This document shows, in pieces, positions 12,055 to 23,581 of a stretch of DNA of 64,000 nt. Both the position numbers and the translations under genes were made by a program. The notes below the pieces were generated by a model that worked only from the letters and a program-made list of their open reading frames with translations, was not told the DNA's origin and did no database searches. Location of the stretch: assembly GCA_036867785.1 (NCBI GenBank), contig CP145420.1:620001-684000 (forward strand). Reading direction: 5' to 3'. This stretch comes from Plasmodiophora brassicae. Its lineage: Eukaryota; Endomyxa: Phytomyxea; Phytomyxea; Plasmodiophorida. How positions within the stretch are numbered: the first letter of the stretch is position 1; every line of letters starts with the position of its first letter.

Positions 12055-12873
12055 TCATCTTGTGGTTCTGGATCGCCTACAGCAGTAGTTGCTCGAGAAC
12101 CACAGCCAGAGCTCATTGGATCTCGTCATGAGCACCGCCCCAGCCCGGGGGCTGAGCGCCGACGCCCGGGCGTCGTGGTTCGCAGCGGACAGCAACGATC
12201 GCACGAGCTCGAGGGAGATCCCCCACAGGTACCGGGGAGCGCCATCGACAGCGATGGCCGGCAGCGCGAACCACTGCCGAGGCAGCGAGCGGAACACGAC
12301 GCGCAGCGCAGGCGGGTACCGAGCCACGAAATCGGACACGGCATAGACGTCGAAGTCGACAGGGGATCGATGCAGGCGCCGCAGGCTGACCCAGAATACG
12401 TCGGCAACCTCGCGCTCGTCGCGAACAACGACCAGCGGGCCGGGCGATATCTGGACGACAACTGGCACACCATGTTATGCGACGAACGCGACTGTCGACC
12501 CCAAACGAGCGCGCCTACCGAACGCGTGGATGATGAGGTCGGCGCCGGCCTTGACCAGCGGGCGCAGGCGACCGACGAACGTGAACATGGACGCGTCGCG
12601 CAGGTCGACGCCAATCTCCTCGTGCACCTCCCTGACGACGGTCTGGAGCGGCGACTCGCCCGGCGCGCACCGCCCGCCCGGGAACGCGACATGCCCCGAC
12701 CACCGGTCGCGCTCGTCGGTCGCCCGCTGGATGAACAGCATGTCGGCGTGCTCCGACGTCACGAGCGCCGCCCCATGCGACGTGATCGGGCCTGTCGTCC
12801 CGGGCACGACCGTCCCATCGTGCGCGCCGCGAACGATAACGGCCACGGCGGCGACGTTGCGCGCGCACGACAT
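12055..12873 (-). CDS. Nudix hydrolase, CoA-diphosphatase (NUDT7/NUDT8)-like
   Basis: The N-terminal exon carries a full Nudix box, GGRCAPGESPLQTVVREVHE then EIGV, preceded by GHVAFP, which is the FPGG lead-in of coenzyme A diphosphatases. The downstream exon continues with DEREVADVFWVSLRRL, the strand-helix that follows in NUDT7/NUDT8. An intron of about 43 bases lies near 12469-12511, but its exact ends are not certain. The expected reaction is hydrolysis of CoA or acyl-CoA to phosphopantetheine and adenosine 3',5'-bisphosphate; substrate is inferred. The C-terminal tail (TRSNELWLWFSSNY) has no PTS1 peroxisome signal. The start is the ATG at 12873; the frame is open further upstream but reads as low-complexity GC-rich sequence. 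Confidence 0.8.
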
Positions 12874-13259
12874 GCGCCTGGCGTCGACGACCGTGGATGT
12901 GGTCGCGCGTCCTGCTCCATTCCCGTCCTTCTGCCTGCGTCCGGTCAGCGATCTGGAATTCCGACAACGGAACCGGCAGACCGGACGCTTCCTGGGGGGA
13001 GGCGTGCCCACTGCGGCGCGCGCCTTCGTCCCCGACCTCAACGACGCGCGCCCTGGGACGGCTGCCTGCTGCTTGGCGGTAACGTGTCGACTTGTGGGAC
13101 CCGGATGGCGCCAATGCCACTGGTGTGTTCAGATATTCTCTGCCTGGAATGGTCCTGCGTCACGTTAGTCAGGAGAGAGACGACGGGCGACGCCGACGCC
13201 CACCACCGTCCGTCCAGTTGTCGAATTGGTCGTCTGGCGGGCAGGTCGGATCGGTTGCC
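12874..13259. other. Divergent intergenic region, no gene seen
   Basis: This lies between the Nudix gene (left, minus) and the secreted acidic protein (right, plus), so it should hold both promoters. It is GC-rich. I see no TATA-like box, repeat or RNA gene. Confidence 0.4.
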
Positions 13260-14339
13260 ATGGTCGCGATGCGAACCTCGCTGGTCGTTGCCGTTGCCGT
13301 CGCCCTGTGCGTCCCCTGCGCACGCGCCGATTACGAGTACGGCGGGTGCCGGGCGCTGATGGCGGTCGCGTCGCCCAAGTGGTGCTTCGACGTAAGCGAT
13401 CGCGTTGACCGATCGCTACCCCTAGATGCCAACCGGTGCCTGTAGAACTGCCACCACGTCCCGACGTTCTGCCCGTCCGATTACTGCTCGCCCGAATGCG
13501 CTCCGTCTGGCGTCGTCCAGAAGCCGTTCGAAAGTTACTACGCGGCGCCGTCCGACTCGTACGAGGTCGCGCCCGAACAGGACGCCTACAACGTGCAGAC
13601 GTCGTCTGAGGCGCACGAGTACTACGCCGAGAAGACCGACTACGAGGACGCCGCTCCAGCGTACAGCGACGAAACGGTCGAATACGAGGAAACGTACGAG
13701 GAGGAGCCGTCGTCGACGTCCGCAGAGTACGAGCTCAAGGAGCCTTACGTGTACGAACGCGAGACGGAGGAAGCGTACCCGGCGCACGAGACCGACGAGG
13801 AGTATGTCGAGGAGGACGAGTACGTCGAGGAGGACGAGTACGTCGAAGAGGAGCCGTCCTCGGGCTCAGACGAGTACGTCGAGAAGGAACCGTCCTCGGG
13901 CTCAGACGAGTACGTCGAGAAGGAACCGTCCTCCGGCTCAGACGAATACGAGCTGAAGCCGGCGTACGAGACCGATCCCGCGTCGTATGGTGTGGATGAG
14001 TCCAGAGAAGAAGACGAAGAGTATGTCGCACCCGCGAAATACGGCGAGATCTCCACGAAGGAGTACGAGCAGGGCAGTGACGAGTACGACGACGGGGCCG
14101 GACTGGAGGAGTACGAGATCTATAACGCTCCGGCAAGTTACGACGAGTTGGAGGAGACGAACAAGGCTTCGAAGGAGTACGACGACGACGACGACGAGAC
14201 GTACGTTGACGCCAGCTACGAGTACGATGGGAGCGACCACGAGTACGTTGATGCGGAGCCGCCGGTCGACTACTACTACCCACAAGCTTCGGCCGACGCC
14301 CCCGAGTCCTATGAAGCGCCCAAGCGGCCCTACAACTGA
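13260..14339 (+). CDS. Secreted acidic tyrosine/glutamate-rich repeat protein
   Basis: Two exons (13260-13391, 13446-14339) encode 341 residues. A signal peptide (second Met: MRTSLVVAVAVALCVPCARA) leads to a short Cys-rich module spanning the splice (Cys in GGCRALM, KWCFD, NCHHV, FCPSDYCSPEC), which could be disulfide-bonded. The rest is almost all Tyr, Glu, Asp, Ser and Pro: EYVEEDEYVEEE units, three near-perfect copies of EPSSGSDEYVEK (13852-13945) and poly-Asp. It ends PKRPYN with no membrane anchor or GPI-like tail. I do not recognise a family. Composition suggests an extracellular matrix, spore or cell-wall protein, perhaps cation-binding or tyrosine-crosslinked; that is inference only. 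Confidence 0.8.
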
Positions 14340-14405
14340 TCATGTGATTCTTGTAAACGATACGTTGTTCGTCCAGACCATTGCTGGCACGACGTACTAC
14401 AACCA

Positions 14406-15995
14406 TCATATATTAGGGCGAAACGCGCCCGCATCGGCAACGGAGCACGTGTTAAGCATTCGCCATTCAAAGAACCGCATCAGTGCGGCGTAGTGTGTCA
14501 GAGCGGCAATGACGACGAAGACGTGGAATATGGAATGGCTATGGAACCAGATATCGAACTTGCCAGGGAAGATGCTCTCTGGGATCTGGGTGCTGTAGAA
14601 GATCGCGCCGACAATGTAGCAGACGCCACCGACGACGAGCAGCAGCAGCCCTCGGGACTCGCCGGCCCTGATGAACAGCAGGTGGCACAGAGGTATCAGG
14701 TTAACCAACCCGGCGGACGCGAAGATGACCGCGCGAACGTTCCGGAACCGGTGGCCGGCCAGGTACTTGGACATTGCCGCGAGGAACGCGAGGAAGGGCA
14801 GGCAGATGCCCATCGTCAGATACAGGCCCTGCCAGAACCGCAGGCAGTAGAAGCCATAGTAGACGGCCGGGACCATGGATCCCGCGATCATGATGCAGAT
14901 GCCAGCAAAGTCGAGTTGCTGCAGCAGCGTACACGCCTGTTCGGATCGGCAGTAGAATATGTGGAATATGGTGGAGAAGAGCAGGCATGCCATGGCGGCT
15001 CCGAGGAAGACCGCCAGCGGCCAGCGGGGCAGGAACGCGATCGCATCGAACGACGCATTGGGGAACTCGGCTGCAAACTGTGCCGCTTCCGCTCGGACGG
15101 CCTTCAGGAACGACCCGATCTCCAGCAGCAGATGGCGAACGGAGTCGACCGCGTCCGTCGGCAGCGATTCGCAGATGTTGTCCACCGTCTCCGTCAGACT
15201 GTTCCGCATGCGGTCGATGTCGCGGACGGAGCAGTGGTCGCACCACCCGGTGACCGCGTCCTTGATCGCGGTCAGCTTCTCCCTCAGCGCATCCAGGTAG
15301 ACGGCCGTCGGCCCCGTCACCGACAGTCGCTTGGAGATTTCAAACCACGACGGTATCCGAATGCGAATCGAGTCCACCATTTGCTGCGCAGCAGGGCGTC
15401 AGGCGGCACGCTCGTGATGCACAGTCGAGGCGAGCAGATCGTACTGAAAAGTGTTGCCGGTACCTAGCCAGGCGCTCGGAGGACACCTCAACCGTCCTGT
15501 CGAGGTGGAAGTAGTCGAAACCGTCTGCAACGTCCGTCAGGAACGTCGCCTGGGGCCATGGTCCAACCCACGCGTCCTACATGGCGACACCGTACTGACC
15601 ATGGAGATCATCAGCAGGACGAAAATGAAGAACCCGATCAGGTGGGTCCTGCGCACGGGTTCACAAATTCAGTGGGGGCGCGCCCTGGGACGAACCGGCA
15701 TTGCGCCAACTGGAACGGACCACACGTTGAGCGTTTCATTGTGCAACCGGAAGATGCTCTGCAGGCAGAGCCTCCACGAGAAATGCACGCGGTACCCGCC
15801 CTGGATGTACGGGTTGTCCCGCAGCCACGCCGGCACCTGCGAGTACTGGTGCAGCAGGAACTGGCGCACCTTGGCGGCGCGCGGCCACGCACCCGTCGTG
15901 TCGGCGGCGCCCGCGGCCAGCGTCTGCTGCAGCGCACGCAGGTCCGGGCTGGACCGTCGCCTGCGCAAGCGCATCCGCGACGCTGTCACCGCCAT
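14406..15995 (-). CDS. PAQR/adiponectin-receptor-like seven-transmembrane protein
   Basis: Four exons (15995-15721, 15648-15600, 15549-15445, 15386-14406) encode about 469 residues. The first exon ends with NPYIQGGYRVHFSWRLCLQS and LHNETLNVW, the PAQR entry motif. The tiny 49-base exon 2 completes TM1. Later helices keep the zinc-site pattern of the family: LLFSTIFHIFYC, LDFAGICIMIAGS, and FHSHSIFHVFVVIAALTHY. The family includes adiponectin and progestin receptors, yeast Izh proteins and ceramidases. Unusual is a hydrophilic insertion of over 100 residues between TM1 and TM2. The start ATG at 15995 is a choice; it lies in GC-rich sequence and upstream exons cannot be excluded. The MscS gene starts 351 bases away on the other strand. 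Confidence 0.88.
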
Positions 15996-16346
15996 CGCAA
16001 CACACTGCGCCTGTCGCGCGGGCGCGTGCCGTCCGGCCCGGGGAAAATCCGCGCTGCAGAACAACGGACGCGCAGCGCGTCGCCTCCGTCGCCTCCACTG
16101 CGCCACTGTGATGGCTGCACGTCGACCGACTGGCGACCGCCGACCGGCAGCGGGCGAAAAACAGTACCACGGGTTTTTGGGGCGGCACCGGACTTGGGTG
16201 CCCCTCATGATGCAGCTGGACGATCCGGCGAGGCATGGCGTCACGCCGGCGTGATTCACCGGGGGGCGCACACAACACCTCCGGAACGTGGCGTCCCCGG
16301 GCACGGGCGGCATACATCGAAATCGACGGTGATCGCAGACAGCAAT

Positions 16347-18309
16347 ATGAGCAGCAGCGGCAGCCGGTACGAGCGCCTTCCCGTCATCCACGAGCGATCG
16401 TCGCTGTTCCGGGCCGTTGACCGGATCGAGGTATCGGAGAGCGACCTCGACGAAGGTGCTGTCCGGGAGCCGCACTCGAGGCGGAACAGTTCGGTGGTGA
16501 CGACTGCCGCCGACGCCGAGGGCAACGTCCATGCGTTCGTTCTCGATGAGGCCGACCAGGGCGATTACGACGACGAGCGCGTGTCGCTGTGGGAACGGTT
16601 CCGCTCCTGGCTCGAATCGAACACGTTCGTCATCCTCTGCCTGATCGTGGCGCTGGTCGCCAACGCGTTCGCCGACAAGCTCGGGTACACTCGGGCCACC
16701 TTGGCTACGCCCGCCGTCTTCGCCTGCGCCTCCATCGTGTTCGACGTCATCGAGCCCATCCTGTTCGGGTCGATCTCGGTGGTATCCGGTTGCCTCCCGT
16801 TCAAGGTCCTCGTCGTGGTCGCCTCCCTGCAGACGCACCTGCACCGGATCGCGCTCAGCGTCGTCCTGACCGTCTGGCTGGAGATGATCGAGCGGCACTC
16901 CGACCACCTGCTCAACTGCATGCGCGCCCTGACGTTCGCCCTGGTCCTGAACCTCCTCAAGGACATCATCATGCACATCGTCAGGCGCAGCATCACGATC
17001 CGCGCCGTCCTGGACGACATCCAGGAGTCCGACCTCGAGCGCGACGCCATGGTCATGCTCTGCTGCCCTGATAACGCCGCCCGTCTCGATGAGCGCCGCC
17101 GCTGGCGCTCCGATCAGAAGCGCCGCTCCCTGAACAGCAAGCTGGAGGCCATCAGCGAAGGTACCCCCTGCAACCTCACAGCCCGCCTTCAAACGTAGTA
17201 ACGGATGCGCAGGGACCCTCGACCTGCCTCTGCGACCACTGACGATCACCGACGTCCAGCAGTGGAGGTACTCGTCAGAGACCGTCGTCCGCATCGGGAC
17301 CGTGCAACAGATGAGGGTTCGTCGTCAGTCGGCCATGTGCGCTCAGCGCCGTCGTCGTTAACGATCGTGGGCGCGACAGGTCATCGCTGCGGTCCTCCGC
17401 GACCACCTGTTCGAGAACGGGCGCAAGCAGCAGGTCGACTACACGGTCTGGCGTAGCCTGTTCGGGTCGGTGGCGGCGGCCGAGAAGACGTGGCAGACCA
17501 TGTTCGGCCTATCGCCGCTGGCGTCGCAGACGATCTCGCAGAGCGATTTCGTCTGGGGCGTCTACCAGGCGTTCGAGCGGCGCAAACGCCTAACGGCCAA
17601 GATGCTGAACATCTCGAACCTGTTCACGCTGATGTCGTCGGCTGTCAACGTCGTCTACGGAGCGATCGCCCTGATCGCGTTCCTGTTCGCGTTCGACTTT
17701 GAGCTGTCGTCGATGCTGGTGACGGCCGGTACGACGTTCGCCGCCATCGGTTTCGCGTTGTCGGGGACGATCACGCGCACGTTCGAATCGATCGTGTTCA
17801 TCTTCGTGACGCAGGCGTTTGAAGTCGGCGACCGCGTCACGATCGACGGCGAGGACTTCTTCGTCCACCGCATCCACCTGCTGACGACCGAGCTGCGACG
17901 CCCCGACAACCGCGTCATGCAGATCTCGAACGGCGCCCTGTCGGGCAAGGCGATCTACAACCACCGCCGGACGGGTCCTGCCAAGGTGTCGCTGAAGTTC
18001 ATGATCGCGTACGACACGACGTCGCATCAGATGCACCAGCTGAAGACGACGCTGAGGCAGTACGTGAAGCTGAACTCGGACATCTGGAAGCCGGACGTCA
18101 CCTTCTCCGTTGGCGACCATACGGACGACACCGCGTTGGTCCTGACGGCGTCGTTCGAGCACCGCCTGACCTGGCAGGACAGGAGCGTCATCAACGAGAA
18201 CCGGTTCGACCTTGCCGAGTGCCTGCGCGCCACCATGAAACAGCTGGACATCAGCACGAGCGGCAGCGACTCTATCGTCTACCAGAAGGCCACCCCGTTC
18301 GAGGCTTAG
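16347..18309 (+). CDS. MscS-like mechanosensitive ion channel
   Basis: Exons 16347-17160, 17213-17316 and 17380-18309 encode 615 residues. An acidic cytosolic N-terminus is followed by four hydrophobic helices (from about residue 95: TFVILCLIVALVANAFA, then AVFACASIVFDVIEPILFGS and others). After a long cytosolic loop come the last helices and the pore-lining segment SSMLVTAGTTFAAIGFALSG, rich in Ala/Gly as in MscS TM3. Then FEVGDRVTIDGEDFFV opens the typical beta domain. This layout matches eukaryotic MSL channels of plants and protists, which release osmotic pressure. Both introns are about 52-63 bases. The 3' end is 44 bases from the stop of the convergent Rho exchange factor gene. Confidence 0.92.
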
Positions 18310-18353
18310 AATACACAGGTCAGCGCCGTCTCGAGTGGGACCCAACGAAACCG

Positions 18354-20758
18354 TTAATTTAAAGGGCGCCTTGCCCATCTTGGGTCTGGGCGAACCCCCT
18401 CAGCTGTGTCGCAACCCTCATCAGTGAACGTACAGCTGTTCGTGCTGCGTCGGCTGAGCGAAATGAACCTGGACGGCGACAGGCAATGTTTCGGGAATCG
18501 CAGCGAACTCGACAGGAACGCTGTACAATTGGCGCACATGGCCTGGGGCGCATTACGCGACCAGAGCCGTTGTATCTTGTCCTTGAGGGAAGTCGCCCGC
18601 GGGACCAATGAGCACTGGTTGCATACGCTGCTTCCGCTGTTGCACAGAGTCAGCATTGTCCTTCAGTTCAGACCACGTGGCGAGTATTGCTACCATCGAC
18701 TGCATCGTCTTCGCTCCCGCAGTGACGAGAAATGATGATGGCACAGGTCGCAAACGATATTGATTGGGTCCACGATACAGCCCTCTAGTTCCGAGCTGAA
18801 ACTGTCGGAGGCGACACGAGCGTTGTCCACGCGTTCCAGGTCCAGGCATTTCTGGATCTGCCCCTTGATGGCAGTCACCCACTGGTGGCGGACCGTGTCA
18901 GAGAACGCGTCGACGGGGTAACAGCACGCTGGCGTTTCCATGATAAACCTCGTCTCGCTTGTTGGGTCAAAGTGCACATCAGCGGTGTCCATGAACTGAT
19001 TGCGGAGCATAAGTACAAGGCCAATACGGCGACGGCCCTTGACGATTCTTACCACGGTGAACGCGATACCACCTCGTTGTGTGCCGTTCGGTTTCTTCTT
19101 GTGCCGGGATGCGATAAGGAGGTCGTCAAACAGGTGGAACGTATGCAAGCGCCCGCCATAATACAGGGATCCTTGAAGAACAATCTGGCGACAGCCCGGT
19201 CCCATTAGGTCAACTTTCCCGCCGAGGTCAATCTCCATCATCCGAAGCGCATCTCGCCTAGTCTGATCCGACCGTGTCTCTTCGATTCGCTCCTTCGTTT
19301 GTGTCAGTCTGGACACGGCTTCGGCAATGATCTCATCACCGGCCATTGACGTCAGTTTTCTGTGATAGCTGCGAGCGCGCTCGTAAGTTGGGCAGGCATA
19401 GCAGCGCTTGAAACGCCACGTTACCAGTCGATACGGTCAACGGCGAGATTGATAACGCAATGCAGGATGCTTTGCGATTCCGAGGGCAACCGAACAAACA
19501 CGGTCGCCAGCGTTGTGCACACACTTCCGGTCAGGATCGACGTTCGCAATAGACACTTGGACAAATCGGCAGGGCGGTCGCCAGACACGAACTTCGTCAG
19601 GTCGGATATCACCTGACGGACAATGCATCTCAGGCACTTCATTGCGGCCACGAACCTAGACAGATCAGCGACGACCTATCGCTTCGGAGTCAACAGCTGG
19701 TACCAGTGAGGTGCCAGGTAGCAATCCCATACCGAGTTTGCAGATCGTTGCTGACTTGACAGCGACCCGACTATGGCCCTTTCCTCATCGACGAGGAGCG
19801 GCATTGCAACCTTGTCGAGAAGGTGACGGAGCTTCGAGGCGAACCATCGATCTGATACAAGCAGGGCAAACGCGAAGCAGCTGGTAGCCGGCGTCTGCTG
19901 TGGAGTCATCGATGGCCGTCGCGACGAGATCGGTGTTGATGCGACGGACGATCGATCACTGATTGCCAACGTCATGGCTTCATGCCAGTCAAGCAGTTCG
20001 TCGTCGGCGCCTCGAATTACAACTGACTCGCCCTTCGCGTCGACAATCGTGAGCGATGTGGCGCGCTCATCAAGCTCGACGCGAACAATGTCAATGATGC
20101 GCTCGAGGGCCAGCGCTGAGTCGCGTTTCCGTTGGCTAATGAGCACGACCGACGGGTACAGAAGGTGCAGAACCCTGAGAGCGGGAGGCCTCCATGACGA
20201 GATAGCCATGTGGGCATCACCAGTCATGATGCATCGAGAGGGGACGCTAGGCGACCATATGCGCACTGGCGTCGTGAACTGGGCCTCGAGCGCCAGCAGC
20301 GTTCGGCGATGATGTCGGGCGGCGACTTGAGCCGATATAGACGCCTGAAGGTCGGCCATCGCTGCGCAGGCTGGGTTGGACGCCGGACGGAACCTTGCAA
20401 GGTAATGTGCATACACGGATGGGCGTTGCACGACGACATCGGTGATGAGCAGCGCCGTTACCGCGTCATCCTTGAGCGCGGCCACGACAGCGGCATGCGA
20501 CGCGGTTAGGAACCCGTACACGTCCAGTAACGGGACGAACGACGACAACGCCATCCAGTGCGGGCGATGATCATCGTTGGCGAGCTCGACAGCCAGCATC
20601 TCGGTGACGGACCGGACGAACGCGAGCGCGATCCGGAACGCAGCGATCTCATGCGCCTGCCCCGACCTGGCAGGCAGACCGTCCAGAGCGGCCTCCAGGC
20701 CGATCAGCTCGCCTACGTAGCGCCGCTCGTGGGCGATAAACTCATCGGCGGCCGTCAT
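18354..20758 (-). CDS. Rho guanine-nucleotide exchange factor, DH-PH-(DH-like)-PH-FYVE
   Basis: Four exons (20758-19704, 19655-19425, 19368-18694, 18636-18354) join in phase to 747 residues. The N-terminus starts straight into a DH-type helix (EFIAHERRYVGELIGLEAAL). A first PH-like region follows around residues 180-270. A second, degenerate DH-like helical stretch runs to a clear DH-PH junction: RLHTFHLFDDLLIASR is the PH signature. The last intron splits a FYVE zinc finger; joined it reads CDLCHHHF, RERRRCSRC, GSSVCNQC and CANC, with the basic cluster that binds PI3P on endosomes, but without the usual WxxD lead and with RRRC for RRHHC. FGD proteins have DH-PH-FYVE-PH order, so this order is different. 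A stop codon at 19676 is removed by the 48-base intron 1. Confidence 0.8.
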
Positions 20759-21360
20759 GGTGCCGCGGGACCCGCGGTTGACGTTGAACGGGCGACGACG
20801 TAACCCCTCGACCGCTTTACGGACTTACCAACGCGCGCGCATGACCAAGGCCAGGGATGAGGCAGGCACCCGAAGCCGCCGGAGCGCCTCGTGAGGTGCG
20901 CGTCCAAGCCTGCGGGCTCAGACCACCTCGAGCTGCAATGTGCGTCTCGTGTACCTGGTCTTGTTCACGTCGAAGCACGGCTCGGTCCGCCGCTTCCCAC
21001 GTTGGTGTCGCGCCGTTCGATGTCGGACTGCACACTAATGACCACCTACAACCCCTACACCCTGTTGTTGTACACCAGTATATAATTTCAATACGTTAAT
21101 TCGTATGTCACCGTTGCCGATGCGCACCATAGGTCTCTTGGAACGGGCATCATCTACCGCATTACGCGCTGCGCTCAGTCAGACCGGTCTGTGCGGAAAT
21201 CAGTGCAACGACAGATTCGTTTGCAATTGCTGCGAGGCCACTCACTACGCCCATGTTGCCCAACGACATGGTTGGGGGATTTCGAACAACCATGGCACTT
21301 GCGTTGCTGGAAAGGTGTGCCGGCATCATCGCATCGGCAACCGCAAGTGGGTCTTCATGG
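20759..21360. other. Intergenic region, no convincing gene
   Basis: It holds several short open frames on both strands with no consistent codon bias or recognisable motif. The frame at 20817-21035 (minus) could be a 5' exon of the Rho exchange factor but shows no domain. Sequence around 21060-21100 is AT-richer than its surroundings and may be promoter or terminator DNA. Confidence 0.35.
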
Positions 21361-21690
21361 TCATTGGAATAGGAAACAACCTGAAAGAGTACTCTTGGCG
21401 ACGGTGCACGCGTACGGGTAGATGAAGGTGATACTGGTAAGGTAACGGGTGCGCAACTCCCCATGAGGAGTCAGGCTCGATAACGCGGCCAGCGCGTAGC
21501 GGAGGCAGGTGACGCGAGCGCTTGCTTTGGTGGTGAACAACGTCCATATGGCGACAAACGAACATGTGGCGAGGAAGCTGCCAGAGATGCATGAACAGAA
21601 TGCCGTGCCCCAGGCGATATGGGAGTATGCATGGGCACGGGAATGGTGACCCGGCAACTCTCTACATGCATTATGAATTAGTCGAAACAA
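21361..21690 (-). CDS. Possible small hydrophobic protein (uncertain)
   Basis: An open frame of 109 residues on the minus strand, just downstream of TGS1 on the same strand. It contains a plausible membrane helix (GSFLATCSFVAIWTLF) followed by alternating hydrophobic and polar stretches. A second minus-strand frame at 21162-21464 (Ser/Ala-rich) could be a further exon. No family is recognised, no clear splice join was found, and codon use is weak. It may be TGS1 3' sequence. Confidence 0.22.
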   Translation of the reverse strand: MFRLIHNACRELPGHHSRAHAYSHIAWGTAFCSCISGSFLATCSFVAIWTLFTTKASARVTCLRYALAALSSLTPHGELRTRYLTSITFIYPYACTVAKSTLSGCFLFQ

Positions 21691-21778
21691 GTAAAAACAT
21701 GAAGATGCAAAGGCCTGGGCTTAGACGGTCGGTCTGGCTTGGGCAGCAAGGGCAGCACTGCCCAAGCCAACGATGGAC

Positions 21779-22888
21779 CTAGGCACCACCTTGCCGGTGA
21801 GCACACACACCTTCACGAAAGGCCGGACCAGCATAGAGTGTAAGCAGGTGCGGCCGCCAGCGACGCACGCGATGCGTTTCGAAATCAGGCCAGTTTTTCT
21901 CCACTTCGACTTGGTTCCCGCGGCCGAATAACGACACGGCTTGCCGCTGATCAATCGTGCGCTTAGCGGCTGGAGGCGATCACCTGCAACCATCTTACCA
22001 AGTTTGTGTTGCGAGGCAATGAAATCACAATGTTGTCGGAAATCGTTCGCGCGCAGGTCATGATTTGGACCATGTCCGGCTGGATTGTCTTCAGGTCATA
22101 TACACGTTGATGAATATACCCGGGCCCAGACCAGGGCGGGCACATGTAAACGACATCGGCGCAGCCCTGAGCAATTGTGCATCAGAAGCCAACGTAGAGA
22201 GGATGACAACGACGTACTGCAAGCTTTGGTGCGATCTCGATGAAATCGGCATGCACGAAGGTGATCTTGTGTGCGACGCCGTAGATCGACGCATTCGTCC
22301 ATGCGGCCGCTAGCTTCTCCTTGTCATAATCAACGGCAATGACGTGGTCGAACTCGAACGCAAGGGCAATGGCATTGCCGCCAGCGCCGCAGAACCCTTC
22401 CACGGCGACGAGCGTGTTCCTGCCTGAACGCCATTCTCCCACGGCCGCGATGGCCCGGCGCGCGATGTGTCGTGCGATTGATTCAGGGGTGACTGAGTAC
22501 CAGGATTCTATGCGTGAAATTGAGCAATTCAGCACAAAGGGTCCAGCGCGGGGACTGACCCCGGTCCAGAACGACACCATCGTCGTACAGGGAGAAGAGC
22601 ACATGCCGACGATTGAAGTACTTCTTGACGTCCACGTTGTGACCCCTACGGATACACAGGGTCAATAGGTCGAACAATACGAAACATGGCGTTATACATC
22701 GTGTCGGTCGGATGTGTCTCCGGTCGATCGAATCTAGATGTGAAGCCATCCATGACGCCATTCGCTTCAGCGGCGCCGCTTGTCCCGTCAGTTTCTTGCC
22801 GTTCAAAGCCAACCGGGGAATCATCCAGACAGACGTGTGACGTTGAAACGTTGCTGCTGGTATCAGGGGCTATCAGACCGGTTGTCAT
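21779..22888 (-). CDS. TGS1: TGS1-like RNA cap trimethylguanosine synthase
   Basis: Five exons (22888-22698, 22645-22560, 22507-22218, 22166-21999, 21946-21779) give a 300-residue methyltransferase; all introns are 51-52 bases. Joined sequence shows the TGS1 order of motifs: KKYFNRRHVLFSLYDDG, then DRESWYSVTPESIARHIA, the SAM-binding EGFCGAGGNAIALA, VIAVDYDKEKLAAA, KITFVHADF, and the catalytic CPPWSGPGY in place of the common SPPWGGP (the first residue, Ser to Cys, is unusual). The C-terminus GNQVEVEKN and LLTLYAGPAF closes the Rossmann fold. The enzyme hypermethylates m7G caps of snRNA, snoRNA and telomerase RNA. The ATG at 22888 directly follows TTCTTCTAG, a good splice acceptor, so the true N-terminus may lie in upstream exons. 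Confidence 0.9.
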
Positions 22889-23345
22889 CTAGAAGAAACA
22901 ACCGCGACTATAAAGAACGGCCTCACTGTCGCGAATCTGGTCCCGTCTCGCGGCCATCTCGATGTCTTCATCGGAGAACAAGACCCCTGATTCTGACAGC
23001 GGCCACGTCAGCAAGGTAGAACGCTCCACGTGGACCATACGAAACTGTACTGGCGGCGACGGCGCTGGCGATGTCATGATAGTAGCGGGCGATCTTGATC
23101 GGGTTGAGTTCATCCCGGGGTGGCATCAGCGAGAGCGCTTCCTCGATCCGAACCTTGGCATGGCGGATCGCCGCCTCTGCAGACGACGACCGTCAGTGCC
23201 GATTGCAAATACCCGCTCGACGATGTTGTTGCTACCGGCATCGTCGACCATCGATAGCAAGCGCAGCGGGAACCGACGGCGCCCGGGACGCGAATCCAAT
23301 TCGCGCGCCCTGTCACACAGCCGGAGACCGAGGTTGCACCGTGTT
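22889..23345 (-). CDS. Coding-like segment upstream of TGS1, possibly its 5' exons
   Basis: On the minus strand the frame around 23195-23060 reads KVRIEEALSLMPPRDELNPI, then KIARYYHDIASAV, a convincing helical protein segment. A donor GTACAG and acceptor CTGTCAG 59 bases apart would link it to a frame (SGVLFSDEDIEMAARRDQIR) that ends at 22889, right against the TGS1 ATG. It could be a small separate gene or an N-terminal extension of TGS1. I do not recognise the domain and could not fix the 5' end. Confidence 0.35.
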
Positions 23346-23581
23346 TAGCGCAAACGACGCGGAACGAGGCAATGGCGACACGTATACCGGGAGACCGTCA
23401 GGCGCAGCAAGACACAGGACACACCCGGAACGGGCCGCAGCGTCGTACGAGCAGCAGACGGCACTACAATCAACCGTTGAAGAACGGATGTGCGGCATCG
23501 GAACATACTATCCTCATCGACAGACGAAGGAATGCGTTACAGTCGGGTGGAACCCCCCAGTTCGGTGGGAGTGACGCGACG

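Noticed and set aside
11926-13359. 477-codon plus-strand frame
   Set aside because: Antisense to the Nudix gene, with no domain; the minus strand carries a complete Nudix box.
14493-15467. 324-codon plus-strand frame
   Set aside because: Mirror of the PAQR coding strand; Gln/Arg/Asp-rich composition typical of antisense frames.
16000-17294. Minus-strand frame continuing upstream of the PAQR first exon
   Set aside because: It runs antisense to the MscS gene and shows no PAQR sequence beyond about 15995.
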